Source: Trichopria drosophilae
Lineage: Eukaryota; Arthropoda; Insecta; Hymenoptera; Diapriidae
Direction: 5' to 3'
DNA length: 64,000 nt
Assembly: GCA_030407085.1 (NCBI GenBank)
Contig: CM059582.1
Span: 26,177,001 to 26,241,000 of the forward strand
Shown here piece after piece: positions 1 to 12,906 of this stretch; the stretch's first letter is position 1, and every line of letters starts with the position of its first letter. The notes beneath the pieces were generated by a model that worked only from the letters and a program-made list of their open reading frames with translations, was not told the DNA's origin and made no database searches. A program made the position numbers and the translations under genes.

Positions 1-749
1 TTTTTTTCTTCGAGCCCGTGGCTCCCGTTATTGAAGTGAGAAGATTTTCATATGGTCATAAGAAGGTCCGTCGGTCGTCAAGATATGATAATACATAATG
101 CATATCGTATACGCACGTGTATCTATAGACTAGTCACACGATATTGAAATTTGTGTGTATAATGGCATTGCATAATACATTTTTTAACTGGCTAGAGCCT
201 GACATTCACAAACTTAGCGCAGTATTGATTTTTTGTTTTTCTCTTTATTTCCTTGTTTATTTTAAACGAAGAACGAAGGGAGAAAAGTGGATTTTCATAT
301 GCTATGATATATATAGTTTACAAATGTTTTTAAAAAGTAAATATTGACTCCTTTCCATATTTTTTATGACAATTTCTGATACAATTTCTCTCAATGAAGG
401 TAGTAATTTTCTGACATGACTATTTCAAAATAGTTGAGTCTATTTGTCTATTATGATAAGTAGCATTTTGAATCATGAAACAATAGTTAAACTTTACTAT
501 TTCAGAATAGTTATTTTAATTATTACCATGCCTAGACCTCATTTCACACTATGATTCATAGTAAAAAATGGACATTTCAACTACTTTTTTTTCTGAGTGT
601 AGGCTAGTCTTTAATAAATTTACTCGACTTAAATATTTGTGATTGGATGATAATTTAGTAAATATTTTTCAAATTACGTAATATTGAAATGGTGCTTGAT
701 CTGTTTGAAACAAGTACTTGTGGAAAATAACTCCTTACAGTCTTACCTG
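1..749. other. Intergenic, no gene recognised
   Basis: AT-rich sequence. The only ORF above 60 codons (144-347) has low-complexity composition and no recognisable domain. The first ~80 bases are somewhat GC-richer and could be the edge of something outside the window, but nothing identifies it. Confidence 0.5.
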
Positions 750-1602
750 TCTCAATGTCCTAAAATCGTACAGTAACTTTGAGCTAAAATCTTTTAATGA
801 AATCGCGGAAATTTCTATTTGGCATAAGTTGTTCTAGACGTTTTCAGGTGTGCTCTACACGATGCGACCATTTAGAAAAGTGAAAAATTTCATTTTCTAT
901 TGTTTTTTGATAAATTTATATAAAAAATAGCGTTTTTACGGGATTTTTTTCGTAGAAAATCACAGAAAATATATGTTTATCATATTAAAATTAATTAAAA
1001 ACGTGTCATTAGTGTTTGTACCAACAAACTATGGATGTCGATTTTTTTCAAAATTTTTTTTCCAAAAATAGGAATCTTTAGAATGCAAAAAATGTTGCCA
1101 TTTTTAATTTTCCATTTCTGACGGAAGAATTGTAATCAGCATCCTCCAAAACCCGGAATAGACACTTGTGAATAATCGGGTATTATAATAGTGAAAAAAA
1201 CTGAACAACTCTGATAATGTCCGCGCTAGTGATATTTTTTGGATTCCAAAGCTTCCTATTTTTGGGGAAAAATTTTTGAAAAAAATCTGCATCCATAGTT
1301 TGTTGGTACAAACACTAATAACACGTTTTTATTTAATTTTAATATGATAAACATATATTTTCTGTTCCAAAATGGTGATTTTCTACGAAAAAATCCCGTA
1401 AAACCCGCTATTTTTTATATAAATTTATCAAAAAACAATACAAAATGAAATTTTTCTCTTTACAAAATAGTCGCATCGTGTAGAGCACACCCGAAAACGT
1501 CCAGAACAACTTATGCCAAATAGAAATTTCCGTGATTTCATTAAGAGATTTTAGCTCAAATTTACTGTACGATTTTTGGACATTCAAGCATTAATGGGTT
1601 AA
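750..1602. repeat. Palindromic foldback element, TTAA-type right end
   Basis: The left arm from about 750 (AATGTCC.AAAATCGTACAG) recurs inverted up to about 1590, giving arms of roughly 400 bp around a centre near 1170. The right end reads TTAATGGG followed by TTAA (1599-1602), matching the ends of other copies such as 35362-36611. The left terminus is degraded. No ORF with transposase features lies inside, so this is a non-autonomous element. The piggyBac-type assignment is inferred from TTAA and the CCC/GGG termini. Confidence 0.7.
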
Positions 1603-2486
1603 GACACCCCCGTCAAACTAGTTTTAAAAGCTAAAGTATGGAGCAAAAAACACTCAAAAGTGTTTTGCTAAACCTATATTTATTCGAGAATTTATACTCT
1701 CCTCCGAATTATAATACAGCGCTTTTTGATATTTAATTTTGATGATCGATGGACATTTTCAGAAAAACTGTCATTGTAGAAATAAAAGCTGACAAAACAA
1801 ATGTTTGTCAATAAGATGATATATTGTAGTCGTAGTAATTTTTCGATGATAAGATCATTTTTATTGAATGCGATGAATAGGTTATACCGCTCGGAATATA
1901 ATTGCTACTGATTTATTTAATAGCTGCGTAGAAACATCTATAATAGGCATTGAATTTGTAGATGGTTACACGCAGAATATCGAAGGCTTGACGAAGTAAA
2001 ATTATTATATTAGAAACACAAACTTACAAAAAAATGACAGATAAAAATGCAAATAAGGATGTGAATTATTCTTTTATTAATGTTTTGCTGCAATGAAAAG
2101 TTGCAATAAATGTCATTAAGCTTATTTATGACAACGTACCGATCACTGAGTTATGAAAAATGTTATAAATATGCATAAAATCGTCAAAGCCATTACGTGG
2201 CTAGATGCTACAGAATTTTCGCTGTCGAAAAGCATAGAAAAACAATACATCTTGTACTTTGCACATTTAATATACTACAAATTAATAGAAAATTTTGGAA
2301 ATTAAGAGATAAATACATAATTATAATTTGGAACGCAGTTAACAATGACAAGTTATTTTAATTCATAAAGCAATATCTGATTCTGGAATTTCCACAAAAG
2401 CTTTCAATACTGTATCTGATGCTTACGAAACCGGAAGTAAGCAGGAAAACTTCTATTACACATTTAAAAGAGAAAAAAGTGTGTTA
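1603..2486. other. Intergenic, nothing recognised
   Basis: AT-rich, stop-dense in all frames; no repeat family, RNA gene or exon could be supported. Confidence 0.5.
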
Positions 2487-3190
2487 TTAATAACACAGCC
2501 CAACAAAATTTTGTTGCCGTATAAGTAAGAGTCGATTCTGATAGGATTTTTGCACCAGATTCCAAATATAACCGCTAAATAGCCAATTGGCTCTAGATTT
2601 TGAGATATTGAAGGTCAAAGGGGTCCAAAATTCGATTCTAGGCATTTTTGAGAATCTATTCACAGCACAATAAAATGCTGTTATCCCGCCAGTAAGAGTC
2701 AATTCTGACAGGATTTTTCCCGCAGAATCAAAATATGTACGTCAAAATATTGAATTGGGCCTAATTTTTGCGTAAATTGAAGGTTAAATGGACACGAAAT
2801 CGTGTTTTAGGGCCTATTTTCAGTTTTCTCGAAAAGTAGTTAAGAACGATAACGAGTTTGAAGTTAGTCGAATTTCAAAAAGTTCTTTCGACACATTGGA
2901 TCCCCCATTTTGCATATCTTGATTTTTTTGAATCACATCCCAGAGTAAAGACGTGTAATATGTAAATAAAAACCTGGTTTTTGACCTGTTTGACCTTCAA
3001 TTTGGTCAAAAACTAGATCCACATCAATATTTTGGTGTACATATTTAGATTTTGCGGGTAAAATCCTATCAGAATTGACTCTTACTGGCGGGACATCATT
3101 CTTTTGCGCTATGAATAGATTCCAAACAATTCCTAGAATCGATTTTTTTTTGCAACTACAGAGGGGACCAGTCGGACTCAAAGGAATATT
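2487..3190. repeat. Imperfect inverted/direct repeat block
   Basis: A segment containing AGTAAGAGTC.ATTCTGA.AGGATTTT occurs near 2526 and 2690 in the same orientation and near 3055-3085 inverted. A second motif (TTGAAGGTCAAA/TTTGACCTTCAA) is also present in both orientations. This looks like the remains of a foldback element with internal duplication; no terminal motif or target duplication is visible. Confidence 0.5.
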
Positions 3191-3276
3191 GAAAAATCTG
3201 ACAATATTATTTTCTGAAGGAAGTTTTGGACTATAAATAAAAATATTATTCTTTTATAACAGAATACATTTAATTA

Positions 3277-3537
3277 CAGTAGGGTTTCCCTTATTGCATA
3301 CTGCAGAGTTTTCAAAATGGCGGCTGTCTCCCTTATTCTCTACTTCCCCTTTACACCCACTCTTAGTGGTCGACGGTCGACAACGTTTCGAGATTCGCTC
3401 AGCCGCGATGGTTAGGTTAGGATGCAATGGAGGAGGGAAGCCGACCGAAGGGGAATATATGCAATAAGAGATTCTAAATCCAGAGAATAAGAGATGTCTA
3501 GAGTATAAGGGAGGATTTAATAAGGGAGACTCTACTG
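3277..3537. mobile_element. MITE with CAGTAG ends (pogo/Tigger-like)
   Basis: Starts CAGTAGGG after a TA and ends CTACTG before TG (a decayed TA). Inside are copies of the CTCTTATTC-type motif and a 'CAAAATGGCGGC' segment, as in the better preserved copies at 46624 and 47125. There is no coding capacity. TA target plus CAGTA termini fits non-autonomous pogo/Tigger elements; the superfamily is inferred. Confidence 0.6.
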
Positions 3538-3769
3538 TGCGTTCTGCAATCATACATTATTTAATTGTATTTTTACAAACTTTAAAAACCTAACGTTATT
3601 TTTTTCTCTTAAGATACATAAATTTAGACTGTTTTCTTTCTCTGGTAAAAATATAAATTAAATAAAAGTGAAAGTTCGCTTATTGTTGAAACAATTTCTG
3701 AAAAATAACGAAATCAGTCTCGAGTAAAATATTCGTCTTGTTAAAGGAGTTTTTAAGTGTCCGCAGTTC

Positions 3770-3962
3770 CGAAAATTCTCGGCCAGTTCTCAATTAATTT
3801 CTTTCATATTTCCTAGGAAGCCGTCTATAGTAATTCGAAATGCGTTTACAGAGCCCCAATTTTAAAATATCGATTCGGACATTTTTTATTTACGGTTTTT
3901 AATGAAAATTCTTACGTTATCGGAAGAACACTTTAGAACCCCTTGGGTCTATTTCTGCTTAA
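3770..3962. repeat. Half copy of the CTTTAGAACCCC palindrome family
   Basis: Sequence from CGGCCAGTTCTCAATTAAT to CACTTTAGAACCCCTTGGG matches the right arm of the palindromes at 6448-6825 and 56677-57023. The left arm is missing here. Confidence 0.55.
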
Positions 3963-3999
3963 AGAACTATTGAAATCGATTCAAATTCGGAACTCGAAG

Positions 4000-4275
4000 A
4001 TTTGCGGGATCGCTGATCACGAACCCGATATTCGATTTTGAAACAAAATCGCGGATCCAATATGGCCCCCAAATTTTTGAAAATCTAACCATGTTACTTG
4101 AAACTTGTAACTCGGAGGTATTTAAGATTGCTGATTACAAGTCTGATACTATATTTTGAAAAAGCAAAATGACGGATCCAATATGGCTGTCAAATTTTTA
4201 TAAAATCGAACCATTTCACTTGAAACTTGTTAGTCAGGAATTCTCGCAGTTGACTATAAATCTAGAGTTAATATT
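4000..4275. repeat. Tandem pair of the ~120-bp 'GGATCCAATATGG' unit
   Basis: Two successive copies of a unit containing 'ACTTGAAACTTGT', 'GATTACAAGTCTGAT' and 'CGGATCCAATATGG'. The same unit recurs, inverted and in four copies, at 29740-30220, and again at 41600-41690 and 42160-42420. It is a dispersed repeat carried inside some of the TTAA-bounded palindromes. Confidence 0.6.
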
Positions 4276-5160
4276 GAACAACTCAACTCGCCTATATAAT
4301 GGCTAGACGAATGAAAGACGATATAGCGGAGTATTTAATATTTAAAATTTCGCATTAGATACCCAGAATAATAAACTGCGAGCAAAATGATTTGAACTTT
4401 GATAAAGTTTTCCGCAATATTGAATCAGCTATTTTTAATTTTCAAATTCATAATCAACAGCTGGAAAATTTTTTGTACTTTCAGCATCTGACTTCAGATT
4501 CGGGATTAGTGGTCAAAAAAAACCCGTACATATACGAAACCAAGAAATGGTCTTATGACCAATTTATAATGGGTTCTGTCATATATTCAAGATGACAAAT
4601 ATTTTCAATTTTATTAATTATAATTTATATGTTAGCTCTTCTGGGCTCTCAGTCATGAATTTTGGGTTCGTAACTTTGAATCTATATAGTTGAATAATAA
4701 ATTTGTTATCAATGACGTTGCATGTCTTAAGATATCAGAGAATGCAATAAAATCTTGTTTTGAAATCGTAATTTTTTTTGTAAAAACCAAGTGTCAATAT
4801 TTTTACATCAAGCCGCCACACTGGATATAAATATCCTGAAATTAATAATCCTAACACAAACAGTTTGAAGTTTAAGATCAGTGGACGCTTTTTCTTCACT
4901 GTATCGAGATCCCCTTAGGCTTTTTCAATGCACAAATTTTGCTGAAAAAAATGTCAGTAAAAAGAACTCGATATTTTTTTTAAATTATTGAATGCAGTGG
5001 ATTGGATTTGGATTTTTCTGAAATTTGAATCGCAGATTCGTAAAGTTCGATAAATTTCGCGTCAGAAATGAGTGGTCTAGCATTTTATCAGTCCCGGAAA
5101 TATATAACAAACAAAAATTGAAATCTTCCATGAAAAAGTGTCCATTTCGTCCTTAATGTG
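4276..5160. other. Intergenic, decayed repeats
   Basis: A further fragment of the GATTC-GGGATTAGTGGTC unit near 4495-4530 and otherwise unassigned AT-rich sequence. The ORF at 4392-4595 reads through repeat sequence and is not credible as a gene. Confidence 0.45.
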
Positions 5161-6317
5161 TTAAGTCCCAAATGGACGAATTTTTGCCGTACTTTTCGGC
5201 TGTGAATTGCGATAGATTATTAAAGTTGAAAAAATATGGGTATACTATTTCTGACGTAAAATTGATCGTACTTTCCGATCATGTCTTAAAGACAAACTCT
5301 TTTTAGGAAGTCTTACAATTAAAAAAAAATGCGATTAAAAAATGATACGTTATATTATTTAACAAAAAATCGGATTTATTTACACAAATTTTATTTGGGA
5401 TCAAGAATTTCGTATCAAAATAGAATGAGGAGATAAAAATTTTGCGTCTGCAGACCTCAAACATTACAAAAACGAACGGGCATAAAAATTAAAATTCAAA
5501 ATGACGGAATCCAATAAGGCGGCTTGAAACCGAAAATTTGACACCATTGTTTACTTTTTCATGCCTAACGTATGAAATTGGTAAATTTCTTCTGAACATA
5601 TATTTATTAAATTTTCTTTTTTGTTGATCACAATTCTGTTGTCGAATTGTCAAAATTCAATGTTGATTACTATCCTGAAAACATTTATGTTTGCCATAAA
5701 TGAATAATGAATAATTTAGAAAATTTAACACCAAATTCATGGTTAGCAACCCCGAAAACCCCTGCATGCAAATTTTTATAAATATTCAGATATTTTGAAA
5801 ATATATGTCCGCCATATTTGATGCGCCATCTTAAATTTTGGACAATTCGGCAAGTAATTTGTGAACATCGATAAAAGAAAAGTTTAATAAACAGTAAACA
5901 TGATATTCGAAAGAAATTTGCCAATTTAATTCGTTAGGCATGAAAAGGTAAAAAAAGAATCAAATTTACCAAACCGCTATATTGTATGTCGCCATTTTTA
6001 ATTTTGATTTTTATATCCGTACGTTTAAGATCCACGGATGCAAAATTTGCACTTTATAATGATCTCCTCATCCGATTTTTATGCGAAATTTTTGATCCGA
6101 ATTGAAATTTAAGTAAAAAATATTGATTTTTTGTTAAATAATCGAACGTATCTTTTTTGGGAGACATTTTTTTAAATTTTGGGACCTGAATCGAAAGTAC
6201 GATGAATTTTAAGTCAGAAATAGTACACACATATTTTTTTCAACGTTGATAATCTATCAGAATTCAAGTCCGAAAAGAGCGGAAAAAATTCGTCCATTTT
6301 GGGTGATATTGGGTTAA
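5161..6317. repeat. TTAA-bounded palindromic element (1.16 kb)
   Basis: Left end is TTAA + GTCCCAAATGGACGAA; right end is TTCGTCCATTTTGGG.. ending GATATTGGG + TTAA. The arms (CGATAGATTAT.., TTTCTGACGTAAAATT.., GTACTTTC..) correspond over several hundred bases. A second inverted pair (ATGCCTAACG / CGTTAGGCAT, 5560/5930) forms the inner arms. No transposase. Classified by its TTAA flanks and GGG terminus with the other copies. Confidence 0.75.
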
Positions 6318-6447
6318 GGTGATCTTTATTTTTTTTTTGTAGTGAGAAAAAACCGACTTCAAATAGTCTCAAACATAGACAAAAATCGGTGGTATTGTAT
6401 TTTCCTGTTTACCTGAGCCAGCAAGATTTTTAACTTAGATGAGGCCT

Positions 6448-6825
6448 AAGGGGTTCTAAAGTGCTCGTCCAATAAGGTAGGAAATTTCCCTAAAAACCCT
6501 AAATAAAAAATTGCTGAATCGATTTTTCAAAATTCGGGCTCTGTAACGGAAATTTTAATTTCTATAGAGGGTATCCTGGAAAATGTCAAGGAAATTAATT
6601 GAGAATTAACCGAGAATTTTCGAAAATAAATAAAAATCACTTTTTTCAAAAAATTCTTGGTCAGTTCTCAATTAATATCTTTGGTATTTTCTAAGAAACT
6701 GTTTATAGTGCTTAGAATTGCCCTTACAAAGCCCGAATTTTAAAAATGTTATTCAGTCATCTTTTATTTACGTTTTTTAGTGAAATTGCCTACATTACCG
6801 GCGGACCACTTTAGAACACCCTTAA
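6448..6825. repeat. Palindromic element, GGGTTCTAAAG ends
   Basis: The left arm GGGGTTCTAAAGTGCTCG..AATAAGGTAGGAAATTTC pairs with the right arm GAAATTGCCTACATTACCGG..CCACTTTAGAACACCC. The same family occurs at 3770-3962 (half) and 56677-57023. No ORF. Confidence 0.65.
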
Positions 6826-8400
6826 GTGTACAAAAAACCCTCGGAAAAGTATATTCTGGTGTCAGGGTCACGGTGGTCCATCTGAAGATAGATATTTTAA
6901 GTCGTTTGTTCTGAAAAAATATTAAGTGTTTAATTTTATTAAACATTTTATTAAGTTAACTAAATGTCTACTAACAAAACGTGTAGAAGAGTTTTTGCAG
7001 CGAAGAACATTTTGCTACTAATTTAGATTTAGTGAGTATGTTTGTGTATATGTGTGTATTTGTTAATATTATAAATCAAACTAAATTCGCTTAAATTCTA
7101 TGCAAATAACTAATTTTATAAACATTCGTATAAGAATTTTAACATTTATTTGAAAAAATCGTGTAAAGAGAATAAAATTACCCACAATAAAAGATAAATT
7201 GTGACCGCCTTTACAACAGGTTTCAATTTACCGATCTAGAAAAGCGGGAACTTTTAACGTTTAATAAATTAATTTAACACGCAATGTGTGAAATTGTAAT
7301 AAAATGTCGTAAACGAATTGTGTAGATTTTATGAATTAGGGCCGTGGAAATTAAAACGAGTTGCTCTTCGACAGATCATTAAAATAATTTTTTTCATAAA
7401 CGTATTTTAAACTAATTAAATCTAGTAATAATTAATCTGTTGTACTGGGCAGTGTTCTTTCAATAAAATATTTTTTTACAATAACCAGCAAATAGTAAAT
7501 GTGTAAAATGTTCCTTTCTAATTTATTGCATCTATATATAAATGTATTATATATTGTTTGGTAAAAGATACTCAGAACTTGTCAGAAGAATGTTTTACGA
7601 AAAAATAAACATTACTACTACGATAATCTTCAGCCAAGCTCTCGTCAGCACATTGTAATAGGATAAAAATGCATAAGTCACGCGTTTTTATTCTAAATAA
7701 TTCGAAACTTGTAAACGTCTCCTTCATACTCTGACAAGCATCAGCAGAATATGACAACTTTTTTAATTAATAAAAACGATTAAATTTACGATTATGCTAA
7801 ACGTAATATAAAATATTCCAGGTTTCAATAAAATAATAATGCGCGTGCAAAATAGACATGGGTTACTTTATGTTTTAATTTGTAATTTTTCCAATTAATC
7901 TCTATTGTTTGATTATTTTATTTTTTCAATTAATATCATTTTATGGTTATTTTATTTTTTTTATGCGCGTATTTTTCGTTTTCTGTTCAGTCATGTAATA
8001 TTCTAATGTATAATATTTTTGTACTATTGAATTGAAAACAAATTTCGCAACTGTGCAAATTAATATTAATTTCTTTGCTATCATTTTATCAATTTAATAA
8101 ATCTATTGCGTTATACCAAACTGTATATTGGAGAGGATATAGTCCAGTAAATTTACGAGAAAAGCGGTCTAACAAAAAAACAGTCAATTCTTTCGGAAAT
8201 CCATCCCAAAAATTATTGAGAACATATCGAAAATCCGCTTTCAGGAATTTTTTTATTCATCGTTTTATGTATAGTAAAAAATGTTTAGTTAAACAAAAAT
8301 ATATTTAAACAAATAGACGTTTGTCAATGTTATTTGTTATATCAATCTTTATATAAATAATTTTTTTTAAGACCGATTTTTATCACATTTCATACCGGAT
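6826..8400. other. Intergenic, nothing recognised
   Basis: AT-rich sequence with a short TG-rich microsatellite near 7036-7060 and scattered short ORFs without domains. No exon, RNA gene or repeat family could be supported. Confidence 0.45.
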
Positions 8401-9030
8401 TTTGGCGGATTTTAAAATAGAAACTTGATATTTTGAATATCGATTTTGAATACATATGAATAAAAAAATAATAAAATGTGAATTCATTTCCATCCAGAGA
8501 AAGTATTAGTGAAAGTTATGAAATCCCCTCTTTCCTTGTAAAATATAACGTTTGAAGGCATTGGAATCTAAAAATAATATTTTGTTGAAAATGTATAACG
8601 TAATGAAATTTTTTGAACCCAAATATAATGTGATATAAAAATTAAGGATTGCACTTGAATCCCAAAAAACTATTTCCCAAAATACCGATTACATTTAAAT
8701 AAAAAAATAATATATTGTTGAAAATGTGCAATATAATGAATGTTTTTGAATCTAAAAATAATGTGATTTATAAAATGTGAAAAATGCGTTTCAATTAAAA
8801 AAATTAAGTACTGGAATTCGGAATTATTTTGACATATTTGAATCCCTATTTTGACAATAAAATTACATTTAATGAATACGAAATGTTGAGTTTTAATACA
8901 TATGAATCCGAAAATAATAAAATGCAAAAATATTCTAAAATTAATGAATGCATCTCTGAACTTGTGCCATATGCGCAATCCATAGAACCGGTCGATTTCA
9001 TGTTTTGCATATATGTTACAATTTTATAAA
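8401..9030. repeat. Degenerate tandem-like block, 'GAATCYAAAAATAAT' motif
   Basis: A motif of the form GAATC(C/T).AAAATAAT...TGTGAA recurs many times with variable spacing (around 8460, 8570, 8690, 8750, 8905). Open frames here (8670-8978 minus, 8829-9029 plus) follow from the low-complexity composition. Confidence 0.4.
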
Positions 9031-9700
9031 TATCCTATTATTTATATTCATATTAATACTATTTAGGATATCTCTACAAACCCATTAAACTCAGAAAATT
9101 AAATAAATATTAACGTACATGCGACATATGAATAATAACACAGTGTTAAAGGGCAAAGAAAATGAAATTTGTAGTGTTATTCTAGGTGTAAATTTCACTT
9201 CTTGTGGGTTTAATTTTTCCGGCGCATAATTTTATACGCTGGTGAATTACAACTTTAGTATTATAGAATGAATTGAAGGCTGAAACAAGGTGTGCTCTTA
9301 ATTAAAAAGAAATGGTCGTTGTTGAAAGTAACGTTACACATTATTTTTAAATAACGGTAAATCAATAAATTTTGTATAATATCATTTACGGCGATCCCTC
9401 AATTGCAATTTTTCAAAATGGAATTTATTATTTTGACCAGACGAACAATTGCCACTCTTATAGAATAATGTGCCACTAGAATTAAAGAAAATTCTACTAT
9501 AATAGTTACACAACGATCGAACGTGAATGACTTTAAATTTAGCTTTTTTTGGCGCACATCTACAGAATACTATATTTTACTTGAAAACTTGTGTCATTAT
9601 CTATAGATACTATTATAATTGTGGTATGCAAAGGCTAAATTCGAACTCCAATTTTTAAGGTCCATCATTTAAAAATACAAACTGAATTAGTAAATATGCA
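9031..9700. other. Intergenic, nothing recognised
   Basis: AT-rich, stop-dense; no supported feature. Confidence 0.45.
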
Positions 9701-9724
9701 CGGTGTTCAAGAACGTAGTTTAAT

Positions 9725-10030
9725 TGGTAACCGGATTTTATTTCCCCGTCAGAATTTCCCCTGAAAAAATGTCTTCTTCTATAGCCCGTAGTCCGTCAAT
9801 TCGGTTCTGCTGCTGCCCTGCCCACCAAGATTTTTCACCTTTTTTGTTTCATAAGTATAAGAATTTTTGTTGCATCGGGGGAGCCCCCTCCTCTCCCATA
9901 TGTCGGATAACAAAAGGCAGACGGAGGATCTAGGCAGGTTCTGTAGTGGTTGGGTTAGTATAGTTTTCCCCAAAGGGGGGGGGGGGGGGGAAATAAAAAT
10001 ATACCTGTACATTCCTTTTCGACACTCCAT
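9725..10030. other. GC-richer patch with a run of 16 G
   Basis: An island of clearly higher GC than its surroundings, ending in an uninterrupted G16 run at 9975-9990. Three short overlapping ORFs on both strands cross it, none with a recognisable domain. It may be the remnant of a mobile element or a processed insertion. A long G run also makes assembly or sequencing error likely in its exact length. Confidence 0.4.
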
Positions 10031-10094
10031 GCCTAAAATGCGATTTTTGATATTTTAAGAAAATATTGTTCGGCATATGAACGTAAAATGTTTT

Positions 10095-10133
10095 TTAACC
10101 CTTTGAGTCACGGTAGTAACCCACGTTACTACC
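10095..10133. repeat. Solo TTAA-type end with a perfect small hairpin
   Basis: TTAACCCTTTGAGTCACGG resembles the left ends of the TTAA-bounded elements, and is followed by GGTAGTAAC-CCAC-GTTACTACC, a 9-bp perfect hairpin. No matching right end was found nearby. Confidence 0.4.
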
Positions 10134-10289
10134 TCGATTTCTTTGAATTTTAATTATTTACGTTCAAGTTAACGTATTCCGATCGGTCTTTTTGCTATTT
10201 TCTGTTACCTTAGTACTTAAAGAACATATCCACATGACTAAAAATACATAATTGTTTATTGTTTACTTTATATAAATAAACAAGCACAA

Positions 10290-10510
10290 GGATTAAGGCT
10301 ACTTTTAACTTTTAACTTGCATCTTTTAACTTTATTATTAGGTAACTTAACTTTTATTTCAATTAACTAAATTACGAGTTTACTTTTGACTTTTAAACTT
10401 TAACTTTTAACTTTTTAACTTTAACTTTGTAACTTTTAACTTGTATCTTTTAACTAAATTACGAGTTTACTTTTAACTTTTTCACTTTTAACTTTTTAAT
10501 GTTTTTATGT
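10290..10510. repeat. TTTTAACTTT-type array, first block
   Basis: Short degenerate tandem motif (variants of TTTTAACTTT, with TAACTTAACTT and AATTAACTAAATTACGAG segments). Same family as 13395-14812, 18010-18886 and 20268-20780. Confidence 0.75.
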
Positions 10511-10972
10511 AAGTAGTCAATCTCGATCTAAGAATAGAAAATACGACCCTAACCTTTTAACAAAATTTCAATTCCAGATTGTCGTTAATGGAATTCGAGT
10601 CGTATTCTCGTTAATTCTTCTCAATTTCTCTCAATTCCTTGCATTTCCTTTTTGTTTGCTGGGAGCGCATTAAAACGAATTTGTCCGAATTAAAATATTC
10701 GGAAATCTACGTGAATGTATTAAATTAATGAATTTCGAATTAGTTTGTGATGCTTTCCAATTCGAAATGTCAAAAAATCGAATTGGAAACGTAATTTCTG
10801 AATTCGAGCTTATTCTTTTCCGTTTCTTGGGCGATGGACAAACTCGGGATTGAAAATGCATTTTTATCCTTTTTGGATTATAGTTTAATCCATTCGAATC
10901 GGTTTCGGAACGTCTCATTCTTTCTGTGACTCCGAGTTGCCTCATACATGTAACAATTAGACGGCGTTCTCA
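10511..10972. other. Intergenic, ATTCGA-rich decayed repeat
   Basis: Contains repeated GAATTCG/CGAATT words and a TTTGTTTGCTGGG motif (about 10652-10664). That motif is the complement of the CCCAGCAAAC end seen at 56014, suggesting part of the same repeat family. The minus ORF at 10670-10945 has no recognisable domain. Confidence 0.35.
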
Positions 10973-11309
10973 TTAACCCATTAACGTCTAAGACAACGAG
11001 ATTTTTAGCTCATTTTCAAAGCTCTCTAGGAAATCGAAAAATGAAAAAATCATAACGAAACCAACTTACTTTACTAATTTTGGGTATGTTCTGTCGATTT
11101 ACAGAGTCGAAATTACGATTACTTGCCGCAGAAAAACAATATGGCGGATTTTATCTGAAAAAGTACCGAAAAAACGGAACATTTTTCTTCGATAATTTTT
11201 TACAAATGGATAATAGATGGCGAACCATTCCAAACTAGGACAAATGTGGAAAAATAAGCTCTTATTTATAAATAAATTTTTATTGAGCTCCATTCAATTT
11301 ATCCTGTTA

Positions 11310-11440
11310 CAATCCACACAGCACACTGTCATGGGGATGTCCTCAGCAGCTCCTCAGGACGTCCAAATGTCCGCTTTTATCGTCTTATTAACGTCCTTAA
11401 GGCGTCCTGTGTCCTAAGGATGTCCTGTGAACATCTTTTA
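11310..11440. other. Short GC-richer block with GTCCTNAGGACGTCC words
   Basis: Repeated GTCCT / AGGAC words (GATGTCC, CAGGACGTCC, GGCGTCCTGTG, AGGATGTCCTG) lie inside the left arm of the large foldback. No function is assigned. Confidence 0.35.
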
Positions 11441-11824
11441 TCCAGAAATAATGTAATTTCTAATATTCTACCAGCCATTTTAGATTTCGACTATTCCTCG
11501 TTATATTTCGATTCAATATAATCCTAAACATAAAGGATTGCAATAAAATAAAACACCGAAACATTTACCGACGAGGCATGTGAAAAATGCCATTATGTTT
11601 GCATTTCCAAGACAATCACATTGAATCCGCCATTACTAACATCATTAAATATTTTAACAAGTGACCATGAATATTTAATAAATCGAAATTTTATATTTTA
11701 AGACAAAAATTTAGATTGATTACGATATATTTAAAAAATATTTAGGATGGCTAAATATATTATTATACTTTTACGCCATTTTTAATAGGATAAACTGAAT
11801 GGAGTTCAATAAAAACATGTTCAA

Positions 11825-12906
11825 TTAACCCTTTTCATGCCAAAACTCCACAATTATTTTATGATTTTCAAGTGAATATTTAACTATGTAATGGTAAGCA
11901 AACAAATTTCAAACCCACATTTTCTAGCGTACTTTTGTTCGTACTTTTCAAATCTGCTATTAGTTTTGTTCTATGACGATTGATTCTTTCAAAATGGCGG
12001 ATAATTTACAAAAAAACATGATTTTTTATATTTTTTTATTTGCTTGATGTACTGGCTAATAATTTTCCCGTTGTCAGATCGGTCCAATCTTGTGGACCCT
12101 GTGGAATAATAACAACAACTAAAATTTAAGCGACGCAGGATGTCAAAATTCAAAATGGCCGATCCAATATGGCGGTTTTTATACGCATTTTTAACGATTT
12201 TTTTTCATTTTTCTTTACGTTTTTAGACCATGACATTTTCAATAGATTTATTATATTTATCTCAGTTTGATATCGATTATGAAATAAAATAGAATATTTT
12301 CTACTATTTTTAATTCCACATCATCTTATATTGTTATTTTCTTGCATAATCGATATCAAACTGGGATATACATAATAAATCTATATTATAATAAAAATAT
12401 AATATTTTTAGCCATTTTGAATTACATATCATCTTGTATTGCTATTTTCTAGCATAATTGGTATCAGACTGAGATAAATATAACAAAACTATTAAAAAAG
12501 TAAGCGTCAGGGACTAAAAACATACAAAAAAAGAAAAAACATTAAATATGGCCACCATTTTGGATCGGCCATTTTTAATTTTAACATTCTATGTCGCTTA
12601 AATTTTAGTTATGGTGATTATTCTACAGGATCTACACACTTGTGCCGGTCTGGAAACGGGAACATTACTAGCCGGTACATTAAACAAATAAACAAATTTT
12701 CAAAATCACGTTTTTTTGTAAATTAGCCGCCATTTTGAAAAAATCGAACGTCATAGAATAAAACTAATATGTAGCATATTTGAAAAGTATGGATAAAAAC
12801 AAGTCAGAAAATATGGTTTTGAAATTTTTTTGTTTATCATTACACAAATAAATATTCACTTGAAAAACATGACAAAATTATGGCTGTTTGGCATGAAAAG
12901 GGTTAA
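11825..12906. repeat. Nested TTAA-bounded palindrome (1.08 kb)
   Basis: TTAA + CCCTTTTCATGCC at the left and GGCATGAAAAGGG + TTAA at the right form exact 13-bp terminal inverted repeats with TTAA target duplications. Arms continue inward (TTTTTTGTAAATTAGCCGCC versus GGCGGATAATTTACAAAAAA). A third inverted pair (GATATCGATTATG / CATAATCGATATC) lies near the centre. The element sits inside 10973-13201, so it inserted later. Confidence 0.85.

Noticed and set aside
8670..9029. Overlapping ORFs of 102 and 66 codons
   Set aside because: Low-complexity composition (Phe/Ile/His or Asn/Ser/Glu rich), opposite strands of a degenerate repeat.
9779..10058. Three overlapping ORFs around the G16 run
   Set aside because: Both strands and several frames are open because of the GC-rich patch; homopolymer translation (poly-Gly or poly-Pro) and no domain.
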